Positions 47,727-57,049 of a stretch of DNA of 64,000 bases are shown in pieces. Origin of the DNA: Dyella mobilis (GTDB lineage: Bacteria > Pseudomonadota > Gammaproteobacteria > Xanthomonadales > Rhodanobacteraceae); contig NZ_JADIKF010000039.1 of NCBI RefSeq assembly GCF_016904945.1, positions 1,054,001-1,118,000 on the forward strand. Reading direction: 5' to 3'. Made by a program: the position numbers and the translations under genes. Each line of letters opens with the position of its first letter. The stretch's first letter is position 1. The notes under the pieces were generated by a model. That model had not been told where the DNA came from and ran no database searches. It was given only the letters and a program-made list of their open reading frames with translations.

Positions 47727-48136
47727 GCCGAGTCGGCAGGTACATTGACTACGTGCAGCAGGTTTGCAGCCGGAGCCGGGTCATCGGAAGGCTGCTGCCC
47801 GCTACCTCGCGTGGCGGCTTCCGGCTGCAAGCCTGCTGCACGTGGTCGTCTGGCAGGGGAATGGATCGACGGTCGTTGCTTTTGGTTTGTGTTCGACGCG
47901 CTGCATAGGATGGCGGCAGCGCGATAGAAATCGGATAAAAGTTCTGCGCCGGCGCGTAGAGAATCCGTAACTTTGCCGGCGCAAACGCGGCGTTTGGCCA
48001 GGGCGCGCAGCGGAACTTGCTTTCACTGGCCTGACGATGAGGCTGAACCCTCGGCATCAGTTCAGGTTGGCGGCGTCATCGCGATGATTCCGGGCGACGT
48101 TTTCCGACGTGAGTTTCAACTCACGAGGAGATCACC
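47727..48136. other. Non-coding stretch with a long inverted repeat
   Basis: These 410 bp hold no credible gene. At 47751-47774 and 47820-47843 there is a 24-bp inverted repeat with one position that would be a G-U pair in RNA, enclosing 45 bp. It begins 24 bp after the hutF stop and may act as its terminator or be a mobile palindromic (REP-like) unit. The remainder, 47844-48136, shows only a possible promoter area for the small lipoprotein. Confidence 0.6.
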
Positions 48137-48301
48137 ATGCGCCGTTATCTTTCTGTTTTTCTGATTGCCCTGGCCGTGCTCGGCGGCACGCTGGCGCAAA
48201 CGGGTTGTGTCGTCGTGGCGCCGCGCCCGGCCCGCGTGTGGGTGCCCGGCTACTGGGGCTATGGCCACGCTTGGGTGGGTGGCTACTGGCGTTACCGCTA
48301 A
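48137..48301 (+). CDS. Small YXWGXW-type lipoprotein
   Basis: A 54-residue protein starting MRRYLSVFLIALAV, with a lipobox ending LAQTGC at about residue 24 and a short mature part, VPGYWGYGHAWVGGYWRYR, which resembles the YXWGXW repeat of small envelope lipoproteins. The ribosome site CGAGGAG is six bases before ATG. It overlaps the convergent LysR gene by 4 nt. Function unknown. Confidence 0.7.
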   Translation: MRRYLSVFLIALAVLGGTLAQTGCVVVAPRPARVWVPGYWGYGHAWVGGYWRYR

Positions 48302-49248
48302 GCCTTTGCAGAAGGGGCGGAACGATGTCGGCCAGCCGCTTCGCGCGTACCCCATTCACGGATGAAGTCGATGAACACGCGTAGCTTGGGCGGCACCTGG
48401 AACCGGCTCGGGTAGTACAGGTAGAAGCCGTCGAACGGCGGCAGCCAGGCTTCAAGCACGCTTTCCAGACGCCCCGCATCCAGTGCGGGGCGCGCGGAAA
48501 TTTCCAGCAGATTGGCGATGCCCAGGCCGTCTTCGGCGGCGCGCAACGCCAGTGAGATGTCGTTGACGGTCAGGCTCCCGTCAACGGCCATTTCGTACCA
48601 GCGGCCTTTTTGCGGGCCGCCGCGATGTGCGAATTCCCAGCGATAGATCGCGCCGCTGCTCGGCAGGCGGAACTTGATGCAGCAGTGGTTTTGCAGGTCC
48701 TTCGGATCCTTGGGATAACCGAATCGTTTGAAATACGCCGGCGCTCCAACCACCACTGCGCGCACGGCGCCGCCGATGGGAACGGCGACCATGTCGCGCT
48801 CTACGCGTTCGCCCAGGCGAATGCCGGCATCGAAGCCTTCGGCGATCAGGTCGCTGAGCGCATTGTCGACGCGAATATCCAGCTGCACGTCCGGCCAGCG
48901 CGCCATGAATTCGCCGAGCATGGGCTCGATGATCGTTTGCGAGACCACGTAAGGCACCGTCAGCCGCAGCGTGCCGCGTGGCCGCTCGCCATGCTGGCGC
49001 ACGGCATCCATCGCCTGGTCCAGTTCGTTCAGTGCAGGCGTGATGCGGTGGAGCATTTCCAGGCCTGCTTCGGTGAGGCCGACGCGACGGGTCGTGCGTT
49101 GCAGCAGGCGCGTGCCGAGCTGGTTCTCCAACTGTTGCAGCGTCTGGCTTAGCGCCGAAGCGGTCACGTCGAGCGCGGCCGCGGCCCGGGTAAAGCTGCC
49201 GTGTTCGGCAATCGCGCGGAAGGCGCGCAGGGCGTAGTGGTCGCGCAT
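48298..49248 (-). CDS. LysR-family regulator
   Basis: A 316-residue LysR-type regulator. The helix-turn-helix is HYALRAFRAIAEHGSFTRAAAALDVTASALSQTLQQLE, and the effector domain follows with the FDAGIRLGERVERDMVAVPIG segment of the group that regulates oxidoreductase genes. It is divergent from the aldo/keto reductase gene, its likely target. Confidence 0.9.
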   Translation of the reverse strand: MRDHYALRAFRAIAEHGSFTRAAAALDVTASALSQTLQQLENQLGTRLLQRTTRRVGLTEAGLEMLHRITPALNELDQAMDAVRQHGERPRGTLRLTVPYVVSQTIIEPMLGEFMARWPDVQLDIRVDNALSDLIAEGFDAGIRLGERVERDMVAVPIGGAVRAVVVGAPAYFKRFGYPKDPKDLQNHCCIKFRLPSSGAIYRWEFAHRGGPQKGRWYEMAVDGSLTVNDISLALRAAEDGLGIANLLEISARPALDAGRLESVLEAWLPPFDGFYLYYPSRFQVPPKLRVFIDFIREWGTREAAGRHRSAPSAKA

Positions 49249-49347
49249 GGTTCAACACTCCGCGGGTCGAGCCCAAGATTTTTGCCGTGCCAGGAGTTCG
49301 CGGGTCCCGGGCTGTGCCGGGGCAACGGTGTCCGGCCTGAAGATTAA

Positions 49348-49360
49348 TTAGTTTTACTAA
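49348..49360. promoter_or_regulatory. Candidate LysR operator
   Basis: The dyad TTAGT-TTT-ACTAA lies in an AT-rich patch of the 195-bp divergent region between the LysR gene and the aldo/keto reductase gene, a plausible binding half-site. Confidence 0.35.
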
Positions 49361-49443
49361 AAAATGCATCAAGCTAATGACGGTTTTTCAACAGGATCTC
49401 GTGGCGCACACTGCACCCCGTCTTCCACTGATGGAGTTCCCCC

Positions 49444-50562
49444 ATGTCGCTCGATCAATACTTCACCCTGGGTCGTTCCGGCCTGCGCGTCAGCCGCCTT
49501 TCCCTTGGCACGATGACCTTCGGCGACGATTGGGGCTGGGGCTCCGCCGTCGATACCGCGCGTGCCATGTTCGACCGTTACCTTGAGGCAGGCGGCAACT
49601 TCATCGATACCGCCGACCTGTACACCGAAGGCACCAGCGAAAGCATGCTGGGCCAGTTCATCGAGCAAAGCGGCACGCGCGACCGCGTGGTGCTGGCCAC
49701 CAAGTTCACCTACAACGCGCAGCCCGGCAATCCCAATGCGGGCGGCAACGGGCGCAAGAACATCATGCGCGCGGTGGAAGGATCGCTGCGCCGCCTGCGC
49801 ACCGACTACATCGACCTTTATCTGTTGCACACCTGGGACCGCATCACGCCCGCCGAGGAAGTCGTGCGCACGCTCGACGATCTGGTGCGCGCCGGCAAGA
49901 TCCGCTACGCCGGCCTGTCCGACGTGCCCGCCTGGTATGCCGCCCGTGCGCAGACCTACGCCGAAGCCCATGCGCTGACGCCGCTGGTGAACATGCAGCT
50001 CGAATACTCGCTGGCCGAGCGCAACATCGAACACGAATACGTACCGCTGGCGCAGAACCTGGGCATGGGCATCACCGCCTGGAGTCCGCTGGCGATGGGC
50101 ATGCTTTCGGGCAAGTACAAGCCCAGCCAGCAGGGCGGGGAAGGCGAGGGACGCCTGGCCAAGGTGACTGCCGCCCCCGGCTTCGAACGTTTCACCGCGC
50201 GCAACTGGAAGATCGTGGCAGAACTGGAACAGGTCGCGAAGGAAGCGGGCCAGAGCATGGCGAGCGTGGCATTGAACTGGGTGGCAACCCAGCCGGGCAT
50301 TGCTTCGGTGATCATCGGTGCCACCAAGCTGGAACAGCTCGATGCAAATCTTGCGGCGCTGTCCTTCACGTTGCCGGCGCCGTTGCGCGATCGCCTGGAC
50401 GCGATCAGCGCCATCGACAAGCCATTTCCGTATTACATGTTTACCGATATCCAGCAGACACGCATTCACGGCGGCGTGGCCGTGGGCGACAAGCCGGAAA
50501 GCTATGCATCGCGAGTGTTCGTGCCGGCCGTTCAGGCACGTGAGATCAGCGCCAAACGCTAA
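49444..50562 (+). CDS. Aldo/keto reductase
   Basis: A 372-residue member of the aldo/keto reductase superfamily (YajO/Tas-like branch). Visible features are the N-terminal RVSRLSLGTMTFGDDWGWG, the FIDTADLYTEGTSE segment with the catalytic Asp-Tyr, and LRRLRTDYIDLYLLHTWD. NADPH binding is suggested by SVIIGATKLEQLDANL. It reduces carbonyl compounds in the cytoplasm. It is likely controlled by the divergent LysR gene and co-transcribed with the hydrolase downstream. Confidence 0.93.
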   Translation: MSLDQYFTLGRSGLRVSRLSLGTMTFGDDWGWGSAVDTARAMFDRYLEAGGNFIDTADLYTEGTSESMLGQFIEQSGTRDRVVLATKFTYNAQPGNPNAGGNGRKNIMRAVEGSLRRLRTDYIDLYLLHTWDRITPAEEVVRTLDDLVRAGKIRYAGLSDVPAWYAARAQTYAEAHALTPLVNMQLEYSLAERNIEHEYVPLAQNLGMGITAWSPLAMGMLSGKYKPSQQGGEGEGRLAKVTAAPGFERFTARNWKIVAELEQVAKEAGQSMASVALNWVATQPGIASVIIGATKLEQLDANLAALSFTLPAPLRDRLDAISAIDKPFPYYMFTDIQQTRIHGGVAVGDKPESYASRVFVPAVQAREISAKR

Positions 50563-50569
50563 TTCGCGA

Positions 50570-50599
50570 CGCCTTCCCTCTGCATGCAGGGGGAAGGCG
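50570..50599. other. Palindromic hairpin between the reductase and hydrolase genes
   Basis: A palindrome with 15-bp arms (one G-T wobble) centred on TGCATGCA begins 7 bp after the reductase stop and ends 26 bp before the hydrolase ATG. It may be an attenuator or mRNA-processing stem within the pair. Confidence 0.45.
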
Positions 50600-50625
50600 C
50601 TACCACGCAAATTCGAGGAATAAAC

Positions 50626-51459
50626 ATGAGCCATACAACGACCCACTGGATTGACGTTCCCCACGCGCGGCTACACGCCGAAGAAGCCGGCAACGGCGAG
50701 GCCATTACCATGCTGCATGGTTTCCTGGTCGACAGCGGCCAGTGGGACGCGGAGTTCGCGGCTTTGGCCGATACCTATCGTGTTTTGCGTTACGACGCAC
50801 GCGGCTTTGGCCAGTCTGAGATCGAGCCGGGCGCGTATGCGCACCACGACGATCTGGCCGCCGTGCTCGATGCGCGCGGCATCCGCCGTACCGCATTGCT
50901 GGCCTGCTCGGGCGGCGCGGCGATCGCACTGGATTTCACCCTTGCGTATCCCGAGCGCGTCAGTGCATTGATCTTCGTCGGTGCCGGCTACTGGGGTCGC
51001 TATGCAAGCAGTACGCCCGCCGCCCGCGCCTTTTTGCAGGCGCTGGGCACGCTCGATGCGAATGGCTTGATCGACAGCTCGCTGCGCGCCTTCACCGATG
51101 GTCCATGCCGTTCGCCGAATGAAGTGGATCCCGCGGCACGGAAGCATACCGAGGCGATGACGACGCACTTGTTCAAGCGCGAAACCAGCTACTACACACG
51201 TGCTGCACAGGATCAGCGCACGCCGCAGCCGGCGGCGTTGGAACGTCTGGGCGAAATCAAAGTGCCGACGGTGTTGATGGTGGGCAGCGAGGACCAGGCC
51301 GAAGTGCACGACCTGAACCGTGAACTCGCACGAGGCATCGCCCATGCTCGCGCACTGATGATCCACGGGGCAGGGCATCACGCCAATCTTGAGGCTCCAA
51401 CCCAGGTACTGACTGAAATACGCCACGCGATGGCGGCAAAGATGGAAGACGCCGCGTAA
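50626..51459 (+). CDS. Alpha/beta hydrolase
   Basis: A 277-residue alpha/beta-hydrolase-fold protein. The oxyanion region is TMLHGFLVDSGQWD, the nucleophile elbow is LLACSGGAA (an A-x-S-x-G variant), the acid is probably in GSEDQAEV, and the histidine is in GAGHHANLE. Substrate unknown. ATG 50626 follows GAGGAATAAAC; an upstream in-frame start is unsupported. It follows the aldo/keto reductase on the same strand. Confidence 0.88.
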   Translation: MSHTTTHWIDVPHARLHAEEAGNGEAITMLHGFLVDSGQWDAEFAALADTYRVLRYDARGFGQSEIEPGAYAHHDDLAAVLDARGIRRTALLACSGGAAIALDFTLAYPERVSALIFVGAGYWGRYASSTPAARAFLQALGTLDANGLIDSSLRAFTDGPCRSPNEVDPAARKHTEAMTTHLFKRETSYYTRAAQDQRTPQPAALERLGEIKVPTVLMVGSEDQAEVHDLNRELARGIAHARALMIHGAGHHANLEAPTQVLTEIRHAMAAKMEDAA

Positions 51460-51606
51460 CCGCGACGTGGCCATGGTTCACGGCCGGGCAGCGGTTACGC
51501 CCGGGCCGTGATTGATATTCGGCAGCTATCGAGCCGGACCAGCCGCATTATCGATCGTTGCCCGGCTGCCCATTATGCTTGTGCCATTCGTTTCGACGAC
51601 ATCGCC

Positions 51607-52884
51607 ATGGACACCAGCCCTGCCAGCAAAACGCCGGTCCCTTGGACCGATGACGATTTGATCCGTCACGGTACGCCGGCTTTCCGGCATACCAACCTGG
51701 CGCTGTTCGCCGCCGGACTGGCCACGTTCGGTCTGCTGTACTGCGTGCAGCCGCTGATGCCGCAATTCAGCGCGCACTACGGTGTCAGCGCGGCCGCCAG
51801 TGCCTTGTCGTTGTCGTTGACCACCGGCGTGCTGGCGTTTGCCATGCTTTTTGCGGGCGGCGTATCCGATAGCTTCGGTCGCAAGTCGGTGATGGTGGCA
51901 TCGCTGCTTTCCTCGGCCGTGCTGGTCCTGCTTACCGCCTGCATGCCGAACTGGTATGCCCTGCTGACTATCCGCACCTTGCTCGGCCTGACCTTGAGCG
52001 GCCTGCCGGCGGTGGCCATGACTTATCTCACCGAGGAAATGCACCCCGAATCGATCGGCCTGGGCATGGGCTTGTACATCAGCGGCAGCGCCGTGGGGGG
52101 CATGAGCGGACGCTTGATCTCCGGCGTGGTCGCCGACTACTTCGGCTGGCGCGTGGGCGTCGCCGTCGTTGGCGTGATCGGGCTGATCTCGGGGCTGGTG
52201 TTCTGGCGATCGTTGCCACCTTCGCGCCACTTTCAGCCAAAGCCGTTGCAGTGGCGAGCGTTGTATGCGCGCTTTACGGGCATGTTTCGCGATCCGGGTC
52301 TGCCGTGGCTGTTCGCGGAAGGCTTCTTGCTGCTGGGTGCGTTTGTCACCGTCTACAACTATCTTGGCTATCGCTTGCTCGCGCCGCCCTACAACCTCAG
52401 CCAGACGGTGGTCGGCCTGATTTTCGGTATTTACCTGATCGGCACCTTCAGCTCGGCGTGGATGGGACACCTGGGCGGCAAGCTTGGGCGGCGCAAAGTG
52501 TTGTGGACGGCGTTTGCGCTGATGCTGCTGGGCACGGCCTGCACGATGACGGCCTCGCTGTGGCTGATCATCCTGGGCATCGTTGCGATCACCTTCGGCT
52601 TTTTCGGCGGACACTCCATCGTCAGCAGCTGGGTGGGACGGCGCGGCGGAACGGCCAAGGCGCAGGCATCGTCGATGTACCTGTTCAGCTATTACATGGG
52701 ATCGAGCATTGCCGGTGCGAGCGGTGGGCTGTTCTACGCGGCGAATGGCTGGAATGGCGTGGCGTGGTTCGTTGGCGTGCTGGTGCTGGCGGGGTTGCTG
52801 ATCGCGCTCAAGCTCTACCGCTTGCAGCCGCTGCCGCAAATCCTCACGCCGCCGGCACCGATGAGCAAGGGAGCCATGCCGTGA
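51607..52884 (+). CDS. MFS transporter (YnfM-like)
   Basis: A 425-residue major facilitator with 12 predicted helices. The MFS signature between helices 2 and 3 is GGVSDSFGRKSVM, and the second-half copy is GHLGGKLGRRKVL. A stretch CVQPLMPQFSAHYGVS resembles the start of the YnfM-type group of drug or metabolite exporters. ATG 51607 is used; an upstream in-frame start has no ribosome site. It converges on a LysR gene with a 4-bp gap. Confidence 0.87.
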   Translation: MDTSPASKTPVPWTDDDLIRHGTPAFRHTNLALFAAGLATFGLLYCVQPLMPQFSAHYGVSAAASALSLSLTTGVLAFAMLFAGGVSDSFGRKSVMVASLLSSAVLVLLTACMPNWYALLTIRTLLGLTLSGLPAVAMTYLTEEMHPESIGLGMGLYISGSAVGGMSGRLISGVVADYFGWRVGVAVVGVIGLISGLVFWRSLPPSRHFQPKPLQWRALYARFTGMFRDPGLPWLFAEGFLLLGAFVTVYNYLGYRLLAPPYNLSQTVVGLIFGIYLIGTFSSAWMGHLGGKLGRRKVLWTAFALMLLGTACTMTASLWLIILGIVAITFGFFGGHSIVSSWVGRRGGTAKAQASSMYLFSYYMGSSIAGASGGLFYAANGWNGVAWFVGVLVLAGLLIALKLYRLQPLPQILTPPAPMSKGAMP

Positions 52885-52888
52885 GACC

Positions 52889-53791
52889 CTAGCGCGGGTT
52901 GGTGGCGATCAGCTTGATGAAACGCGGCACCAGCGGAGAGCGCTCGTCTTCGCGGTACACCACGTGCACTTCGGACGTGGCATCGGCATCGGCCAACGGA
53001 ATGTAGTGCACGTCTTCCACGTGCACGTGCCCGCACGAGGCGGGAAGAATGGAAACACCTAATCCTGCCGCGACCAGGCCGATAATCGTGGATGCCTCGC
53101 GCGCTTCCTGCGCGATGCGCGGCGCAAAGCCGGCATTGCGGCACACCGAAAACACGTGTTCGTAGACACCTGCGCCGGCCGTGCGCGCGAACACCACGAA
53201 GGGCTCCTGCGCCAGCACCCGTGCGGGCAGCTTGCCGCGGCCGTCGATGCGCTTGAGCGCGGGATGCCCGGCCGGCAAGACCGCGACCAGCGGATCGCGG
53301 AACATGCATTTGGAGACCAGCGAGCGGGGCAGCACGTTGGGGCGAAGAATGCCGATGTGCAGCTTGCGCTCGAGCAGGGCGTCGATCTGCTGCAGTGACA
53401 TCATTTCTTCCAGTTGCAGATGCACGGCGGGAAACTGCTGGCGAAAAGCCAGGATCGCGCGCGGTATGTCCTGCGACAGCGGCACGGTGCGCGTAAAGCC
53501 GATGCGCAGCTCGCCCAGTTCGCCGCGTTGCGCGCGCTGCGCCAGCTCGGTGGCGCGGTCCACCTTGGCCAGGATGTCGCGTGCTTCCTGCAGAAACAAC
53601 TGACCGGGCTCGGTCAGTGCCACGCGGCGGTTGGTGCGGGTCAGCAGGCGTGCACCGACCATTTCTTCCAATTGCCGGATCTGCTGGCTGAGCGGCGGTT
53701 GCGACATGCCCAGCCGTTCGGCCGCCTTGCCGAAATGCAAGGTGTCGGCGACGGCGACGAAATAGCGAAGATGGCGCAGTTCGATGCTCAC
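52889..53791 (-). CDS. LysR-family regulator (BenM/CatM-like)
   Basis: A 300-residue LysR regulator. The helix-turn-helix region is IELRHLRYFVAVADTLHFGKAAERLGMSQPPLSQQIRQLE, the BenM/CatM/CynR-type start, followed by a standard effector domain. The gene lies tail-to-tail with the MFS gene and 88 bp downstream of the phosphodiesterase gene. Its target is not obvious from position. Confidence 0.9.
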   Translation of the reverse strand: MSIELRHLRYFVAVADTLHFGKAAERLGMSQPPLSQQIRQLEEMVGARLLTRTNRRVALTEPGQLFLQEARDILAKVDRATELAQRAQRGELGELRIGFTRTVPLSQDIPRAILAFRQQFPAVHLQLEEMMSLQQIDALLERKLHIGILRPNVLPRSLVSKCMFRDPLVAVLPAGHPALKRIDGRGKLPARVLAQEPFVVFARTAGAGVYEHVFSVCRNAGFAPRIAQEAREASTIIGLVAAGLGVSILPASCGHVHVEDVHYIPLADADATSEVHVVYREDERSPLVPRFIKLIATNPR

Positions 53792-53834
53792 GTGCGTACT
53801 TTCGCGGCAATGCGCCCAATGCTCAAGCGTTTTC

Positions 53835-53868
53835 GCACCATTCCCGGTCCGAATCCGGGAATGGTGTT
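53835..53868. terminator. Hairpin after the phosphodiesterase gene
   Basis: A perfect 12-bp stem (CACCATTCCCGG paired) with a 7-base loop lies 14 bp beyond the stop of the minus-strand phosphodiesterase gene and before the LysR gene. The T run is weak on that strand. Confidence 0.6.
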
Positions 53869-53879
53869 TCCGACGTACT

Positions 53880-55175
53880 TTACTGTGCTGCTGCGGGGGC
53901 CGGTTTCAGCATGCCTTGCACGTCTTCGAAACGGCCGTCGTTGAAGGCCGGCGGAATGTTGAGCACGTGCGCCATCAACGAATAGACGTCCACATTCGGG
54001 AAACTGTGATAGCGGATGCCGCTCTGAAAGGCGGGGCCGTGCGCGATAAACAGCGCCTGCATCAGCGGATCTGCATTGTCGTAGCCGTGCTCGCCCAGGC
54101 TCATGGGGCCTTTGTGCTTGGCGAGATACGCCGTGGTGGTAATGCGCCAGCCCACGTCCGCCAGGCACACCAACTGGGGTACGCGCGTGTTGGAACCGTA
54201 GTTGAAGCGCTTTGGAATGCGGGTCTTGTCCCAGCAATGCACGTGCTGCTGTGGTTGTTCGAGTTGCTCTTCGATCGCATTGAAATCGTGTTTGCGCTTG
54301 GGATTGAAACCGGCCACGGTTCCCAGATTGACTTCCTGCACGTCGTCCATCTTGATCAGCTTGTCGATCAGGATGTTGTTGCCTGCGGGTACGCTTGCCA
54401 TGCCGTGATCGGCCAGCACGATGATGTTGGTCTTGTCGTACAAGCCGCGTTGGCGCAGGCCATCGACCAGGCGCGCGATTGCGGCGTCGGTATCGCGCAG
54501 GGCCTGGTTGACTTGCGGGGAGTCGGGGCCGGCTTTGTGGCCGGCGTGATCGACAGCGTCAAAATACAGAGTGATGAAACTGGGGCGTTGATCGGCAGGC
54601 AGATCCAGCCACGCCAATACCTGATCCACGCGCTGGTCGGCTGTCACCTTGCCATCGTAAGGCTTCCAGAAATCCGGGTGCTTGCCCTGGATGTCGGCGG
54701 CGGAGCCTGGCCAGAACATGCTGGCCGTGCGCAAGCCGTTCGCATCGGCGGTTTCCCACAGCGGCGTACCCTGGTCCCACCACGCGCCATTGCTCACGGC
54801 CTTGTTGTCGCTCAGCGAAAACTTGCCCAGCTCGGGATCGGACATGGTGTTGTTGACGATGCCGTTGTGGTCCGGCACCAGTCCGGTAACGATGGCGTAG
54901 TGATTGGGGAAGGTGAGCGAGGGGAAAGATGGCTGCATCGAATCGGCATGCACGCCGGTGGCTGCCATTTGTTGCAGCGTGGGCGTCAAACCGCGGTTGA
55001 TGTAATCCGCTCGGAAGGCATCGATCGAGATCAGCAGCAGCGGAGTGGTCGCGGCGGCCTTGGCCTGTTCGGCCTTGGTTTCGGGCGCCGGCGCGGTGGC
55101 GGCGTGATGAAAAGTGCTGCAACCGGCAGCAAGGGTGACGAGCGAGCAGAGCAGCAGGCGGGCCAGGGGTTTCAT
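53880..55175 (-). CDS. NPP-type nucleotide pyrophosphatase/phosphodiesterase lipoprotein
   Basis: A 431-residue alkaline-phosphatase-superfamily enzyme with a lipoprotein signal (LVTLAAGCS, Cys19). The metal and nucleophile motifs are LLLISIDAFRADYI, the nucleophile Thr in SFPSLTFPNHYAIVTG, YFDAVDHAGHKAGP and ADHGM. This is the pattern of bacterial NPPs such as the Xanthomonas enzyme, which cleave phosphodiester or pyrophosphate bonds in the periplasm. It stands alone with a hairpin at its end. Confidence 0.92.
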   Translation of the reverse strand: MKPLARLLLCSLVTLAAGCSTFHHAATAPAPETKAEQAKAAATTPLLLISIDAFRADYINRGLTPTLQQMAATGVHADSMQPSFPSLTFPNHYAIVTGLVPDHNGIVNNTMSDPELGKFSLSDNKAVSNGAWWDQGTPLWETADANGLRTASMFWPGSAADIQGKHPDFWKPYDGKVTADQRVDQVLAWLDLPADQRPSFITLYFDAVDHAGHKAGPDSPQVNQALRDTDAAIARLVDGLRQRGLYDKTNIIVLADHGMASVPAGNNILIDKLIKMDDVQEVNLGTVAGFNPKRKHDFNAIEEQLEQPQQHVHCWDKTRIPKRFNYGSNTRVPQLVCLADVGWRITTTAYLAKHKGPMSLGEHGYDNADPLMQALFIAHGPAFQSGIRYHSFPNVDVYSLMAHVLNIPPAFNDGRFEDVQGMLKPAPAAAQ

Positions 55176-55351
55176 GCAGCAGATCCGTTTTTCTTGTTGG
55201 AAAGCCCGCCCATCATCGCGCAGATGTGTGACTAATTCAGCTTTTGATGATTCTTTGCGGGACGCAAGTTTTTACTCGCTTTGATGCGCCCCTGGTCTCC
55301 AGCACCAGCCGGGGTTCCTCCAGGCTGGTGCGGGAAGGCAGTCAGGAGATG

Positions 55352-56074
55352 TCAGGCATTGCCGCGCATCGCGACTTTGCCGGTAGCCAGTTGATACACG
55401 CCACCCACGACTTTGACGCTGCCTTGCTTGACCGCGCTCGATACCACCGGCTGGGCCGCCGCTATGCGCGCGACGTTGTAATCGACATTGGCGCCTATCG
55501 CCGCGTCGAGTACCTGATCGCCACCTGCTTTTACCGTACTTTCGACGCCAGGCCTTATCGCGTCGACGATGTCCCAGATGTGCCCGGGGAGATCGTGCGG
55601 GTCCTTGATCTCGGCAACCGTGGCCTTGATCGCCCCGCATTCGGTGTGGCCGAGCACCACAATCAGCGGCACCTTGAGCACGCCTACTGCGTATTCCAGG
55701 CTTGCCAGGCTGTCGCTGCTCAAATAATTGCCGGCGATGCGCACGACGAACAGATCGCCTGGACCCTGGTCGAACACCAACTCCGGGGCCACGCGCGAAT
55801 CGGCACAGCTGAGGATGGCTGCAATCGGATACTGTGCCTTGGCCCGCGCGGCGCGGCCGACCGAGAAGTCCTTCGGGTCGAGCTGATTGGCGGCATAGCG
55901 CGCATTGCCGGCCAGCAGCCGGCGCAAGGCGGTGTCGGGCGAAATGGCATTCTGCGGCGGGGCAGCGTCGGCCAGTACCTGTCTTGGCAGCAAGGTGCCC
56001 AAGGCAAGCAGTCCAAGGCCCGCTCCAAGAAACTGACGGCGGGACTGCAGCGAATGCGAGGGATCGTCGCACAT
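55352..56074 (-). CDS. Beta-carbonic anhydrase with Tat signal
   Basis: A 240-residue beta-class carbonic anhydrase. The N-terminus carries a twin-arginine export signal (QSRRQFLGAGLGLLALGTLL), so it acts in the periplasm. The zinc ligands are Cys and Asp in SCADSR and the His/Cys of GHTECG. The ribosome site GTGGAG precedes ATG 56074. It interconverts CO2 and bicarbonate. Confidence 0.93.
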   Translation of the reverse strand: MCDDPSHSLQSRRQFLGAGLGLLALGTLLPRQVLADAAPPQNAISPDTALRRLLAGNARYAANQLDPKDFSVGRAARAKAQYPIAAILSCADSRVAPELVFDQGPGDLFVVRIAGNYLSSDSLASLEYAVGVLKVPLIVVLGHTECGAIKATVAEIKDPHDLPGHIWDIVDAIRPGVESTVKAGGDQVLDAAIGANVDYNVARIAAAQPVVSSAVKQGSVKVVGGVYQLATGKVAMRGNA

Positions 56075-56300
56075 GGTAAGTCTCCACGAGGTTGTCAGAT
56101 TGGAAGCCGGAAGGATCCTCCCGGCGGTCGAGCGTTACGCAGCGCAGCTTATCTAGCTGCGCGATTCCGTGCAGGATGCGTGAAAGTCGGTCACTGGGTA
56201 AGCTGCGGCCGGATACCTCGCCGAAAAGACCGCCCATCCTCACCGGATCATGGCGGGGCCGGCGGAAAAATCCACCGCGTTGCTGCCTTCTGGAGCTCCC

Positions 56301-56777
56301 ATGTCATCGACCGAACAGCGCCCGCCGTTGCCGCCCTTTACCCGCGAAACGGCTATCCAGAAAGTACGCCTTGCCGAGGATGCGTGGAATACGCGCGAGC
56401 CTGCCCGGGTTGCATTGGCGTACACACCGGAAAGTCGCTGGCGCAATCGTGCGGAGTTCGTTCGCGGCCGCGAAGCCATCGTCGATTTTCTCACGCGCAA
56501 GTGGGCACGCGAGCTCGAATACCGCCTGGTCAAGGAACTGTGGGCCTTCGAAGGCAACCGGATCGCTGTGCGTTTTGCCTATGAATGGCGCGACGATTCG
56601 GGCAACTGGTTTCGTTCCTACGGCAACGAGAATTGGCTGTTCGACGAAAACGGACTGATGGCCGAGCGCCACGCCAGCATTAACGACGTGCCGATTGCCG
56701 CGTCGGAACGCAAATACCATTGGCCGCAAGGACGGCGCCCGGACGATCATCCGGGCTTGAGCGATCTGGGCTTGTAA
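56301..56777 (+). CDS. DUF1348 / NTF2-like protein
   Basis: A 158-residue soluble protein of the DUF1348 family with the SnoaL/NTF2-like cone fold: [38 protein letters not shown] is the family start. The middle has the [42 protein letters not shown] block. No known reaction. ATG 56301 follows GGAG. Its stop lies 4 bp before the target site of the MITE-like element. Confidence 0.88.
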   Translation: MSSTEQRPPLPPFTRETAIQKVRLAEDAWNTREPARVALAYTPESRWRNRAEFVRGREAIVDFLTRKWARELEYRLVKELWAFEGNRIAVRFAYEWRDDSGNWFRSYGNENWLFDENGLMAERHASINDVPIAASERKYHWPQGRRPDDHPGLSDLGL

Positions 56778-56783
56778 CTGCTA

Positions 56784-57049
56784 GGGCCTGTTAGCACTAT
56801 TTTCGTAGCCCGCGTTGTCGTTGAGTGGCCGCCAGGTGGTAGTGCGTGGCACTGACTTGGCTGGCTGCCAAGCCGGTGCCGCGTGCTGCCGCATGGCGGC
56901 CACTCAACGGCAACCCTTCGGGCCGGGTCTGTTTGCCCGCCACCCGGCGTCATCACTCGGTCGTGTACGGACGTACACTCCCTCACTCTTCCTTGGCTGG
57001 CGCGCAAACAGCTCCTGGCGCGGGCCACGAAAATAGTGCTAACAGGCCC
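56784..57049. mobile_element. MITE-like element with TA target duplication
   Basis: A 266-bp element bounded by GGGCCTGTTAGCAC and its complement, with terminal inverted repeats of 31 bp and one mismatch (56784-56814 and 57019-57049). A TA lies directly outside each end (56782-56783 and 57050-57051), as for IS630/Tc1-mariner-type insertion. There is no coding sequence inside. A second, nested pair of 21-bp arms with one mismatch (56814-56834 and 56894-56914) can form another stem. Only one copy is present in the window. Confidence 0.75.
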
